Below the pieces are notes generated by a model. It made no database searches and had not been told where the DNA came from. It worked only from the letters and a program-made list of their open reading frames with translations. A stretch of DNA of 64,000 bases from JBCFBK01 sp038562555 (GTDB taxonomy: Bacteria > Bacteroidota > Bacteroidia > Bacteroidales > Prolixibacteraceae): positions 1 to 64,000 of the forward strand of contig JBCFBK010000012.1 of NCBI GenBank assembly GCA_038562555.1. The letters are read 5' to 3'. Positions 9,363 to 17,613 of the stretch are shown piece after piece. The position numbers and the translations under genes were made by a program. How positions within the stretch are numbered: position 1 is the stretch's first letter; every line of letters begins with the position of its first letter.

Positions 9363-10487
9363 ATGTTTTTTCGAGATGTGATTGGACAGGAAGCTGTCAA
9401 AAGCAGGTTGTGTCAATCGGTAAACGAGGCACGTATAAGTCACGCCCTGTTGTTGTCCGGGCCCGAGGGGTCGGGAAGCCTGGCGCTGGCGCTGGCTTAT
9501 GCCCAATACGTATCATGTCTGGACAGGAAGGAGGCTGATTCGTGCGGAGCATGTCCGTCGTGTAAAAAGTACCGAAAGCTGATCCACCCCGATCTTCATT
9601 TTGTGTTTCCGGTTGTAAAGACGCCAAAATATAAAGATCCGGTGAGCGACCATTTTTTGGAGGAATGGCGGAAGATGGTCATTGGCAACCCCTATTTTAA
9701 TCTCGACGACTGGTTCGGATTTATTGGCGCGGAAAATGCACAGGGGCTGATCTATTCAAACGAGAGCGTGGAAATTCTGCGCAAGCTGAATCTTAAATCG
9801 TTCGAGTCGGAGTATAAGATCATGATCATCTGGATGCCCGAGAAGATGCATGTCTCGTGCGCCAACAAACTGCTGAAAATGATTGAAGAGCCCCCCGTGA
9901 AGACGCTTTTCCTGCTGATCACTGAAAATGAGGAGGAAATTATTTCCACCATCCGGTCGAGATGCCAGCTCATCAAAATACCGGGAATTGATCAGCAGGC
10001 AATGACTGATGCGCTTGGGCAACTTCCCGGCGCCGAGGGCAAGAACAGGGCAAACCTTGTTCATCTGAGCCGGGGGAACTACCGGAGAGCGATGAAACTG
10101 ACTGAATCGGACGAAGAGGGAAATGATAACCTCCAACGTTTTAAGGAACTGATGCGTCTTTCGTACGGGCGAAGATTTTTGGATTTATTTAAGTGGGTCG
10201 ACGAGGTTTCAGGAATTGGCCGTGAAAGACAGAAAAGCTTCCTGCAATACGCGCTTGGTCAGATCAGGGAGAACTTTGTCTATAACATGAAACAACCGGA
10301 ACTGGTGTTTCTGGACGAAGAAGAAGCTTCTTTTTCGTCGCGCTTTTCACCTTTTATAAATGAGCGCAATGTGACGGAACTCGCTGAGGAGCTTGAAAAA
10401 TCATATGTCCACATTGCCATGAACGGAAATCCGCGGATCATTTTTACCGATATGGCCTTGCGGATTGTGAAGCTGATCAGAAAATAG
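9363..10487 (+). CDS. holB: DNA polymerase III subunit delta prime
   Basis: Clamp-loader subunit of the replicase. The 374-residue protein has the AAA+ fold opening HALLLSGPEGSGSLALALA (28-46). The P-loop lysine is replaced (GPEGSGS instead of GxxGxGK), as expected for the non-ATP-binding delta prime subunit. A zinc module follows with Cys52, Cys61, Cys64 and Cys67 (CGACPSC). The SRC arginine motif TIRSRCQLIK confirms the clamp-loader family. It heads the + strand run with ricT and gldH, an order common in Bacteroidota. Its TAG stop codon is the first TAG of a TTAGC-type repeat block. Confidence 0.93.
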   Translation: MFFRDVIGQEAVKSRLCQSVNEARISHALLLSGPEGSGSLALALAYAQYVSCLDRKEADSCGACPSCKKYRKLIHPDLHFVFPVVKTPKYKDPVSDHFLEEWRKMVIGNPYFNLDDWFGFIGAENAQGLIYSNESVEILRKLNLKSFESEYKIMIIWMPEKMHVSCANKLLKMIEEPPVKTLFLLITENEEEIISTIRSRCQLIKIPGIDQQAMTDALGQLPGAEGKNRANLVHLSRGNYRRAMKLTESDEEGNDNLQRFKELMRLSYGRRFLDLFKWVDEVSGIGRERQKSFLQYALGQIRENFVYNMKQPELVFLDEEEASFSSRFSPFINERNVTELAEELEKSYVHIAMNGNPRIIFTDMALRIVKLIRK

Positions 10488-10549
10488 CTGTTAGCTTTTA
10501 GCTGTTAGTGATATGGCTAAAAGCTAAAGGCTAATAGCTTTTTAGCTAA
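10485..10549. repeat. TTAGC-type phrase repeat with 12-bp inverted arms
   Basis: Iterated words AGCTGTTAG and GTTAGCTTTTAG directly follow (and include) the holB stop codon. TTAGCTTTTAGC (10491-10502) is perfectly complementary to GCTAAAAGCTAA (10516-10527) around a 13-base loop, so the block can fold as a hairpin. GTTAGCTTTTAG recurs exactly at 19168-19179. Confidence 0.75.
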
Positions 10550-10616
10550 TATTATATATTTTTACGGTCATTTTAGTTGCCTGGGTCACACCGGTTGGGC
10601 GATAACAAAACAGATT

Positions 10617-11768
10617 ATGGATAATAATATACCTAACATACCGATTGAACGCGGAGCCTGTAACAAGCAAGGCGGTAGCTGCTGTAAACTGGAAGTATAT
10701 GACTGGCTGAACGATGTGGAGCACATGACTGATCCGGAAGGTATCGTTGAAGTCAGGTTTAAAAATACGCGCAAAGATTATTTCAGGAATGTGAATAATC
10801 TCAAATTAAAGACGGGGGATCTTGTTGCGGTGGAGGCAAACCCGGGACATGATATCGGCATTGTCAGCCTGGTGGGCGAACTCGTTAAGCTCCAGATGAA
10901 AAAACACAAGGTGACGCTCATCAACGGTGATATCAGGAAAGTATACCGGAAAGCAAAGCCTGCCGATCTCGAAAAGTGGAAAGAAGCTATGTGCCTGGAG
11001 CACCAGACTATGATTAAATCAAGGCAAATTGCAGCAGACCTGAGACTTGATATGAAGATAGGCGATGTGGAGTACCAGGGTGACAAGACCAAAGCCATCT
11101 TTTATTACATAGCCGGAGGGCGGGTCGATTTCAGGCAACTGATCAAGGTGCTGGCCGAAACTTTTCATATCCGCATTGAAATGAAGCAGATCGGTGCACG
11201 CCAGGAAGCCGGCCGTATCGGGGGGATTGGTCCCTGCGGGCGTGAACTTTGCTGTGCTACCTGGGTCAGTAACTTTGTTTCTGTAACAACGAATTCGGCC
11301 AGGTATCAGGAGATTTCCCTGAATCCGCAGAAACTCGCAGGACAGTGCGGCAAACTGAAGTGCTGCCTGAATTTCGAGCTCGATTCGTACATTGACGCGC
11401 AAAAGGATTTCCCATCAGCCAATATTCCGCTTGAAACTGAACAGGGACAGTTCCGGTTTTTCAAGGCAGATATTTTTGGCAGGCTGATGTACTATGTGGA
11501 GGATTCCAGGAATTCGGCCGGGCCGGTCGGAGTTCCGGTCGACCGGGTCAAGGAAATAATACTTGCTAATAAAAAAGGGAAGAAAGTGGCTCAGTTACTC
11601 GACCTGAGTAAAGAGGAGCTAAACGAGCGGCCAAAGGAATTTGAAGATATTCTTTCTCCGGAGGGGCTCACCCGCTTTGATAAGCAAAAAAGCCGGCCGA
11701 GGAAAAAGAAAAGACACGTGCGAAAAGAACCTGGCGCCAGAAGTCAGAACGTCATCAGATCAAAATGA
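10617..11768 (+). CDS. RicT-like PSP1-domain protein
   Basis: A 383-residue protein of the PSP1/RicT (YaaT) family. In Bacillus RicT works with RicA and RicF in an Fe-S-containing complex affecting RNA processing; the role in Bacteroidota is not settled. The PSP1 core covers about residues 40-270. Cysteine groups typical of the family are seen: CNKQGGSCCK (20-29), PCGRELCCATW (about 204-214) and QCGKLKCC (about 243-250), fitting metal or Fe-S binding. The C-terminal 40 residues are Lys/Arg-rich and probably disordered. Its stop overlaps the gldH start by 4 bp, implying translational coupling; holB lies upstream. Confidence 0.88.
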   Translation: MDNNIPNIPIERGACNKQGGSCCKLEVYDWLNDVEHMTDPEGIVEVRFKNTRKDYFRNVNNLKLKTGDLVAVEANPGHDIGIVSLVGELVKLQMKKHKVTLINGDIRKVYRKAKPADLEKWKEAMCLEHQTMIKSRQIAADLRLDMKIGDVEYQGDKTKAIFYYIAGGRVDFRQLIKVLAETFHIRIEMKQIGARQEAGRIGGIGPCGRELCCATWVSNFVSVTTNSARYQEISLNPQKLAGQCGKLKCCLNFELDSYIDAQKDFPSANIPLETEQGQFRFFKADIFGRLMYYVEDSRNSAGPVGVPVDRVKEIILANKKGKKVAQLLDLSKEELNERPKEFEDILSPEGLTRFDKQKSRPRKKKRHVRKEPGARSQNVIRSK

Positions 11769-12223
11769 GACTGCTCCTTATACTGACGGGGATTTGTTTG
11801 GTTTTTATGTCGTGCGACTCCAGCCGGATTTTTGAAGAATACAGACCTGTAGAACATAAGGGCTGGCATAAAGATTCTGTAATGGTTTTTTCGGTCGAGA
11901 TGACGGATATTGCCGATTCATATAGCATGTATCTGAATATCAGGCATCGGGGAGATTATCCCAACAGCAATATTTGGCTTTCCGTTGCAACGCTCTTTCC
12001 GGACGGAAGGCTTGTAACTGATACCGTAGAGTTGTTACTGGCTGATCCTGCAGGTAGATGGAAAGGTAGCGGAATTGGCGATCTTTTTGATAATCAGACC
12101 CTGTATATGCGTGGCCTGAAATTTCCGGTGGCGGGTCGATACCGGTTTTCCATTAAACAAGCCATGCGCCCGATGAGGTTAAAGGGTATTCATGATGTTG
12201 GCATGCGGTTAGAAAAGAATTAG
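11765..12223 (+). CDS. gldH: Gliding motility lipoprotein GldH
   Basis: A 152-residue lipoprotein with signal LLLILTGICLVFMSC; lipidation is predicted at Cys18. The body after it matches the GldH family, including DSVMVFSVEMTDIADSYSMYLNIRHRGDYP (split: residues 36-65) and the late segment GRYRFSIKQAMR. In Flavobacterium johnsoniae GldH is needed for gliding, and non-gliding Bacteroidota also keep it, probably for type IX secretion-related envelope assembly. It overlaps ricT by 4 bp. In many relatives a penicillin-binding protein 1A gene follows gldH; here trmB follows instead. Confidence 0.87.
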   Translation: MRLLLILTGICLVFMSCDSSRIFEEYRPVEHKGWHKDSVMVFSVEMTDIADSYSMYLNIRHRGDYPNSNIWLSVATLFPDGRLVTDTVELLLADPAGRWKGSGIGDLFDNQTLYMRGLKFPVAGRYRFSIKQAMRPMRLKGIHDVGMRLEKN

Positions 12224-12258
12224 TCGTGAGTATTGAGTCGCGAGTAACGAGTAAATAG
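12223..12258 (+). repeat. Phrase repeat (GTCGTGAGT/GAGTAACGAG words)
   Basis: The short spacer between gldH and trmB is made of iterated words: GTCGTGAGT, TGAGTCGCGAGT, AACGAGTAA. A related string, GTCGTGGGTAGCGAGAC, is seen on the minus strand of the spacer before pgeF (34780-34810). Confidence 0.55.
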
Positions 12259-12260
12259 AC

Positions 12261-13001
12261 GTGGGAAAGAATAAGCTGAAAAAATTTGCCGAAATGAGTT
12301 CCTTTGAGAACGTCATCCAGGCGCCGTTTTACAATTTTGATCAACCTGATCATGCATTAAAGGGAAAATGGAGCCGCGATTTTTTTAAGAACGACAAACC
12401 GGTTATTCTTGAGCTTGGATGCGGCAAGGGTGAATACACGGTTTCGCTGGCCAGCCGTTTTCAGGGGAAGAACTTTATAGGGGTTGACATTAAGGGAGCG
12501 CGTATGTGGAAAGGCGCAAAAGACGCACTGGCCTGGAAAATAAGTAATGTGGGATTCTTGCGGACAAGTATTGAAATAATAGATAAATTTTTTGAAGCGG
12601 GCGAGGTTGAACAGATCTGGCTGACCTTCCCTGATCCGCAGATGAAAAACCCGCGGCGAAGGCTTACTTCATCGTTTTTTATGGAAAAATACCGGAGGAT
12701 CATAAGCCCGGAAGGAATCATTCATTTGAAAACCGACAGCAATTTCCAGTTCAGGTATACGCTCGAAATGGCTAAGGAGAATAAATTGCCTGTCGTGGCC
12801 TGTACCGACGACCTTTATCACGATGACCTGCTCGACGACATTTTATCGATTCAGACCTTTTATGAAAAGCAATGGCGGGAACGCGGAATTTCGATAAAAT
12901 ACGTCTCTTTTAAGCTCGGACATAATGAACCGCTTCGCGAACCGGTTGTTCAAATAGACAAGGATCCGTATCGCAGTTTCGGACGTTCGGCGCGGGAGTA
13001 A
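12261..13001 (+). CDS. trmB: tRNA (guanine(46)-N7)-methyltransferase
   Basis: SAM-dependent methylation of G46 in the variable loop of tRNA. The 246-residue protein carries the SAM motif LELGCGKGEY (50-59), the acidic loop VDIKGARMW and the TrmB signature WLTFPDPQMKNPRRR. The start is GTG: the N-terminus it gives (MGKNKLKKFAEM) is the usual one for Bacteroidota TrmB, so the GTG is preferred over the ATG twelve codons later. An N-terminal extension before the SAM motif is typical of this phylum. It is followed 21 bp later by an alkyltransferase-like gene. Confidence 0.95.
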   Translation: MGKNKLKKFAEMSSFENVIQAPFYNFDQPDHALKGKWSRDFFKNDKPVILELGCGKGEYTVSLASRFQGKNFIGVDIKGARMWKGAKDALAWKISNVGFLRTSIEIIDKFFEAGEVEQIWLTFPDPQMKNPRRRLTSSFFMEKYRRIISPEGIIHLKTDSNFQFRYTLEMAKENKLPVVACTDDLYHDDLLDDILSIQTFYEKQWRERGISIKYVSFKLGHNEPLREPVVQIDKDPYRSFGRSARE

Positions 13002-13022
13002 CAAGGATGTCACTTTTCAGGA

Positions 13023-13358
13023 ATGGACGATTTTTTTGAAATGGTATATGAGGTTGTTCGCCTGGTTCCTTCGGGGCGGGTAACCAGCTATGGAGCCATT
13101 GCGCGCTATCTCGGCACGGGTCGCTCGGCGCGCATGGTGGGCTGGGCCATGAATAAGGCACACGCGTGCAATCCTGTTGTACCTGCTCACCGCGTAGTAA
13201 ACTCCAAAGGTTTGCTTACCGGGAAACATCATTTCGGTACTGGAAATGTGATGCAGGAACTTCTGGAAAGTGAGGGCATAAAAATAGAACATGATCAGGT
13301 GCTGGAGTTTGAAAAATTGTTTTGGGATCCTGCACGGGAATTGGAAATTGAGTTGTAA
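13023..13358 (+). CDS. Alkyltransferase-like (ATL/MGMT-fold) protein lacking the active-site Cys
   Basis: A 111-residue single-domain protein of the O6-alkylguanine-DNA alkyltransferase fold. It keeps the helix-turn-helix and arginine-finger part (SGRVTSYGAIARYLG, 17-31; RSARMVGWAM, 34-43), but the catalytic PCHR motif reads PAHRV (54-58), with Ala55 in place of Cys. It therefore cannot accept an alkyl group. ATL proteins bind alkylated guanine in DNA and flag it for nucleotide excision repair. The length and missing N-terminal domain are normal for ATLs. Embedded between trmB and mrp, a position seen in other Bacteroidota as far as I recall. Confidence 0.88.
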   Translation: MDDFFEMVYEVVRLVPSGRVTSYGAIARYLGTGRSARMVGWAMNKAHACNPVVPAHRVVNSKGLLTGKHHFGTGNVMQELLESEGIKIEHDQVLEFEKLFWDPARELEIEL

Positions 13359-13376
13359 TGAGCAGCGGGACTTAAA

Positions 13377-13534
13377 AACAGACACAAGTATCAAGTATCA
13401 AGACGCAAGAGTGAAGAATCTTTTTTGCTGTTAGCCTTTTGTAGTTCGGTTATTATTTAGCAGTTGACCAATTTCGCAATTTGACGAGAAGCGACTAATG
13501 ACAATGACAAAAAATTTTATAAATGACAAATGAC
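13377..13534 (+). repeat. Composite phrase-repeat spacer before mrp
   Basis: The spacer joins several word arrays: ACAGACACAAGTATCAA (13378-13394, an exact 17-nt copy of 48761-48777) then CAAGTATCAAGACGCAAGA; GCTGTTAGCCTTTT (13428-13441); and iterated AATGACA (13497-13533). The mrp start codon lies inside the last AATGACA array, so the array supplies coding sequence. Confidence 0.65.
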
Positions 13535-14641
13535 ATACCCCGGAAGTTGATTGTTCCAAAGAACGTAACCGATGTTCTCCGCCAGGTTAATTACCCCGGT
13601 TCTGCGCAGGATATCGTATCGATGGATATGGTTCAGGAGATCCGCATTGCCGGGAAAAAAGTTAGTTTTTCGCTGGTTTTTCAGCGTTCCGATGACCCGA
13701 ATATCGCGGCGCTTATCAAAACCTGCGAAGATGTGATCATAAAAGAACTCGGACCGGATGTTGAAATAAAAGGCAACATCGCTTCCAAGGCGATCCATCA
13801 GATGGAACGTCCGGTTCTTCCGGGCGTTAAGAACATCATTGCTGTTGCTTCGGGCAAAGGCGGCGTGGGGAAGTCGACTATAGCGGTTAATCTGGCTGTC
13901 GCCCTGGCGAAAACAGGTGCCCGTGTGGGACTGATCGATGCCGATATTTTCGGTCCTTCCATCCCGAAAATGTTTGGTGCCGAAAACATGCAGCCTGCCG
14001 GCGATAAGGTAGACGGAAGGGAAGTTATTCAGCCGGTTGTTCAGTACGGAGTGAAGATCCTCTCGATTGGCTTTTTTGTAGCCGTTGAAGATGCGCTGGT
14101 ATGGCGTGGGCCGATGGCTTCGAATGCCTTAAAGCAGCTCATCACGCAGGGAAACTGGGAAGAACTTGACTATTTACTGATCGATCTGCCACCGGGAACG
14201 AGCGATATTCACCTGACGCTGGTTCAGACTGTTCCGGTTACCGGCGCGATCATTGTCACCACGCCGCAGGATGTAGCGCTTGCCGACGTAATAAAAGGGG
14301 TCAACATGTTCCGGAGTAAAACCGTCGATGTTCCGGTTCTGGGGCTCGTCGAGAACATGGCCTGGTTCACTCCGGAAGAACTCCCGGAAAACCGGTATTA
14401 TATTTTTGGAAAAGATGGTGGCAAAAAACTTGCAGAGCAAATGGATCTGCCGCTTTTGGGACAAATCCCGCTGGTGCAGGGAATACGTGAAGGAGGGGAT
14501 GAGGGCAATCCGGTGGCAAATGATGAAAATTCACCGCTCGGAAAGGCTTTTCTCGATTTGGCAGCCAACACGATCAGGCAGGTGGAACAACGGAATGCAC
14601 AGCTTGATCCCACAAAAAAAGTAAAAATAGCACGCAAATAG
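13523..14641 (+). CDS. Mrp/ApbC-type Fe-S cluster carrier ATPase
   Basis: A 372-residue P-loop ATPase of the Mrp/NBP35 family that carries and delivers iron-sulfur clusters. An N-terminal MIP18/DUF59 domain (about 12-90) precedes the deviant Walker A GKGGVGKST (111-119); LLIDLPPGTSDIHL is Walker B. The CxxC that bridges the cluster in ApbC/NBP35 is not present: the corresponding stretch reads ENMAWFTPEELPENRYYIFG. This substitution is, to my knowledge, usual in Bacteroidota Mrp proteins, so the cluster-handling mode here is uncertain. The 3' tail is Lys-rich. porX follows after 15 bp and is probably cotranscribed. Confidence 0.92.
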   Translation: MTNDIPRKLIVPKNVTDVLRQVNYPGSAQDIVSMDMVQEIRIAGKKVSFSLVFQRSDDPNIAALIKTCEDVIIKELGPDVEIKGNIASKAIHQMERPVLPGVKNIIAVASGKGGVGKSTIAVNLAVALAKTGARVGLIDADIFGPSIPKMFGAENMQPAGDKVDGREVIQPVVQYGVKILSIGFFVAVEDALVWRGPMASNALKQLITQGNWEELDYLLIDLPPGTSDIHLTLVQTVPVTGAIIVTTPQDVALADVIKGVNMFRSKTVDVPVLGLVENMAWFTPEELPENRYYIFGKDGGKKLAEQMDLPLLGQIPLVQGIREGGDEGNPVANDENSPLGKAFLDLAANTIRQVEQRNAQLDPTKKVKIARK

Positions 14642-14656
14642 AAGAGATAATCGCGC

Positions 14657-16207
14657 ATGAAGAAAATCAGTATTCTCTGGACCGACGATGAAATCGATAT
14701 CCTGCGGCCGCACATCATCTTTCTGGAGCAGAAGGGATATGCGGTGACGACGGCTACAAACGGGACCGATGCCATCGATTTGGTGCAGGAATGTCATTTC
14801 GACATGATCTTTCTGGATGAGAATATGCCCGGATTAACCGGAATTCAAACCCTGGGTGCAATTAAAACCATCGCACCCAATATTCCGGTAGTCATGATTA
14901 CTAAAAGCGAGGAAGAAGATATTATGGACCAGGCGATCGGCTCCAAAATTGCAGATTACCTGATAAAGCCGGTCAATCCCAATCAAATCCTGCTGTCGGT
15001 CAAGAAGAACGTGGGACAGCAGGAACTGGTTACCAGAAAAACGACTTCCGATTATCAGGGAGAGTTCTCAAAGATCGGAATGAGGCTCAATGAAAGACTC
15101 AATTATGACGACTGGAAAGAGATCTACCGGAAACTGACTTTCTGGGAACTGGAATTGAGCGATTCCGACGATCAGGCCATGGACGAGGTGCTGAAAATGC
15201 AAAAGGACGAGGCAAACAATAACTTTGGGAGGTATATCCGGGGTAACTACCTTGACTGGTTTCGAAAAGGAAGCAGCCGCCCTATCCTTTCGCCTGATTT
15301 GTTTCGCAACAAGGTATTTCCTATACTTGATAAGGGGGAGAAGGTAGTTTTCCTGCTGATCGATAATTTGCGGTACGATCAGTTCCGGATAATGAGTAAG
15401 CTGATCAGCCAATACTACCTGATTGAAGATGAAGACTTGTATTACAGCATCCTTCCTACAGCAACCATGTATGCCCGAAATGCCATTTTTGCGGGTTTGA
15501 TGCCTTCAGAAATAGCGCGTATCTACCCGGACCTGTGGGAGGAAGACGATAATAACGGACAAAAGAACATCCATGAAAAAAACCTGCTGCAGGCGCAGAT
15601 GACACGGTTTGGCCGGAAAGAGAAGCTTTATTACGGAAAAACCACCAACTCACGGTCGGAAAAAAAATTGGCTCAAAATTTCGAAAGCATTCAGCAACAT
15701 GATCTTTCCGTGCTCGTTTTTAACTTTGTCGATATGATCTCGCACGCGCGCACCGAAATGGAGATGATCCGTGAACTGGCCGGCGATGAAAAGGCATATC
15801 GTTCGCTGACACTTAGTTGGTTTAGTCATTCAACGCTGCTCGAATTACTGAAGAATCTCGCCGAAACGAAAGTAAAAGTGGTTCTGACAACCGACCACGG
15901 GACGATACGCGTTAATAATGCGGTTAAAGTGATTGGCGATCGCGAAACGAATACCAATCTTCGCTACAAGATTGGCCGCAACCTGAACTACAACTCCCGA
16001 CAGGTATTTGAAGTTCCCCAGCCCGACGATGCTTATTTGCCGGGGCGCAATGTGAGTTCAAAATTTATTTTCGCCATGCACGACGACTTTTTTGTCTATC
16101 CGAACAACTATAACTACTACGCACAGTACTATCGCGATACGTTTCAACACGGGGGTATATCGCTGGAGGAGATGATCATCCCGGTGATTACCCTGACCCC
16201 GAAATGA
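14657..16207 (+). CDS. porX: PorX, response regulator with PglZ phosphatase-like domain (type IX secretion)
   Basis: A 516-residue regulator joining a CheY-like receiver (1-120) to an alkaline-phosphatase-superfamily PglZ domain (about 205-515). Asp54 in FLDENMP is the predicted phosphorylation site, with Asp10-Asp11 and Lys104 completing the acidic pocket. The effector domain shows the phosphatase-type metal and nucleophile elements LLIDNLRYDQ (233-242), PTAT (267-270, Thr as nucleophile position) and LTTDHGT. In Porphyromonas gingivalis PorX acts with the kinase PorY and SigP to control type IX secretion genes. No porY, sigP or structural T9SS gene is in the window. Its linkage to mrp and trmB looks like housekeeping context. 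Confidence 0.95.
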   Translation: MKKISILWTDDEIDILRPHIIFLEQKGYAVTTATNGTDAIDLVQECHFDMIFLDENMPGLTGIQTLGAIKTIAPNIPVVMITKSEEEDIMDQAIGSKIADYLIKPVNPNQILLSVKKNVGQQELVTRKTTSDYQGEFSKIGMRLNERLNYDDWKEIYRKLTFWELELSDSDDQAMDEVLKMQKDEANNNFGRYIRGNYLDWFRKGSSRPILSPDLFRNKVFPILDKGEKVVFLLIDNLRYDQFRIMSKLISQYYLIEDEDLYYSILPTATMYARNAIFAGLMPSEIARIYPDLWEEDDNNGQKNIHEKNLLQAQMTRFGRKEKLYYGKTTNSRSEKKLAQNFESIQQHDLSVLVFNFVDMISHARTEMEMIRELAGDEKAYRSLTLSWFSHSTLLELLKNLAETKVKVVLTTDHGTIRVNNAVKVIGDRETNTNLRYKIGRNLNYNSRQVFEVPQPDDAYLPGRNVSSKFIFAMHDDFFVYPNNYNYYAQYYRDTFQHGGISLEEMIIPVITLTPK

Positions 16208-16278
16208 TCAGACATTGGAAAAGGAAGACAGGAGACAATAATCAATTACCATAACCAAATTTCTAACCTTTCAAACAG

Positions 16279-17568
16279 ATGATGAAACTTTTATCCGTAT
16301 TTTTTTGTATCCTGCTTGCAGGTATCTTCGGCGTTTTTGATCCGGCCGGTGCCCAACCGGCCCAAACACAGGTCATGGTCGTGGTCAGTCCCGATCAGGC
16401 CGACTGGGAGTATAACACCGGAGAGGAGGTGACTTTCAGTATTGAAGTCTTTGAATTCGGCAATCCCCTCGATCAGCTTTCTGTCAGCTACCGTTATGGC
16501 CTTGAGATGCTGGAGCCGGCGCAACAGGGAACCGTGAAGTTAAAAGACGGCGAGGCGGCCGTTAAGGTAAAGGGACTTAAAGAACCAGGCTTTCTGCGGT
16601 TTTATGCCGAGGTGGAGAAAGACGGGAAAACCTACACCGGCTATGCTACCGCGGGTTTTTCGGTCGATCAGATCAAGCCCACCACCACGTTGCCCGGTGA
16701 TTTTCAGGAGTTCTGGGAGAATGGTAAAAAGGAACTTGCAAAGATCCCCGTAAAACCTGTTTTAACTTTAATCCCCGACCGTTGCACGGACGACGTGGAT
16801 GTTTATCACGTGAGTATTCAGAATATTCAGGGCAAAGTTTACGGCGTGCTTACCATGCCCAAAGCCGAAGGAAAGTACCCTGCAATTCTGAAAGTGCCCG
16901 GCGCAGGTATCCGTCCCTATTTTGGAGATGTGGCGCTGGCTTCCAGGGGCCTGATCGTTTTTGAAATTGGCATTCACGGAGTTCCCGTAAACCTCCCGGC
17001 AAATGTGTATACCGATTTAGCCATGGGAGCATTGCGCGGATATCAGCAATCGAACATGGACAATCGCGATGAATACTATTACCGCAGGGTATATTTGGGA
17101 TGCGTAAGGTCGGTTGATTTCATCTACGGGTTGCCTCAGTTCGACGGGAAAAACATTGCTGTTGCCGGAGGAAGCCAGGGCGGGGCATTGTCGATTGTCA
17201 CGGCCGGACTCGATTCGCGAATCAAGTACCTGGCTGCATTCTACCCTGCTCTGTGCGATTTAACCGGTTATCTGCATGGCAGGACAGGGGGGTGGCCGCA
17301 TTTGTTCAAGAATGATTTTACCAATAAACCTGATAAAATTGAAGTCTCAAAATATTACGATGTCGTCAATTTTGCCAGGTTTGTGAAGGTCCCGGGTTTC
17401 TATAGCTGGGGTTTTAATGATAATGTTTGTCCTCCCACATCGATGTATTCGGCCTATAACCTGATCAGTGCACCGAAGGAGCTTAAGCTTTATCTGAATA
17501 CAGGTCACTGGACCTACCCGGTTCAGTCGGAGCTGAGAGACAACTGGCTGCTTGAAAAACTAAAGTAA
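16279..17568 (+). CDS. Secreted acetylxylan esterase-like alpha/beta hydrolase
   Basis: A 429-residue exported hydrolase with a signal peptide (about residues 1-25, ending FDPAGAQ). An N-terminal beta-rich region (about 26-125) resembles an immunoglobulin-like module. The C-terminal part (about 135-429) is an AXE1/cephalosporin-C deacetylase-type alpha/beta hydrolase: FQEFWENGKKELA opening, nucleophile elbow GGSQGG, Asp in WGFNDNVCPP and His in NTGHWTYP. Such enzymes remove acetyl groups from plant polysaccharides or small acetylated sugars. No glycan-utilisation (SusCD) genes are nearby, so the substrate is open. There is no type IX C-terminal sorting domain. Confidence 0.86.
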   Translation: MMKLLSVFFCILLAGIFGVFDPAGAQPAQTQVMVVVSPDQADWEYNTGEEVTFSIEVFEFGNPLDQLSVSYRYGLEMLEPAQQGTVKLKDGEAAVKVKGLKEPGFLRFYAEVEKDGKTYTGYATAGFSVDQIKPTTTLPGDFQEFWENGKKELAKIPVKPVLTLIPDRCTDDVDVYHVSIQNIQGKVYGVLTMPKAEGKYPAILKVPGAGIRPYFGDVALASRGLIVFEIGIHGVPVNLPANVYTDLAMGALRGYQQSNMDNRDEYYYRRVYLGCVRSVDFIYGLPQFDGKNIAVAGGSQGGALSIVTAGLDSRIKYLAAFYPALCDLTGYLHGRTGGWPHLFKNDFTNKPDKIEVSKYYDVVNFARFVKVPGFYSWGFNDNVCPPTSMYSAYNLISAPKELKLYLNTGHWTYPVQSELRDNWLLEKLK

Positions 17569-17578
17569 GAAGGAGTGG

Positions 17579-17613
17579 AAAGAGTAGCGCAGAAGAGATG
17601 TCGCTGCTCTTTT
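17579..17613. terminator. Bidirectional terminator, esterase / ABC pair
   Basis: AAAGAGTAGCG (17579-17589) pairs with CGCTGCTCTTT (17602-17612) with one mismatch; T-tracts lie on the outer sides of both arms. It separates the convergent esterase and ABC genes. Confidence 0.75.

Noticed and set aside
10485..10549. Short repeated units suggested a CRISPR-like array.
   Set aside because: Words are 9-12 bases, vary in order, lack regular unique spacers, and no cas genes occur in the window.
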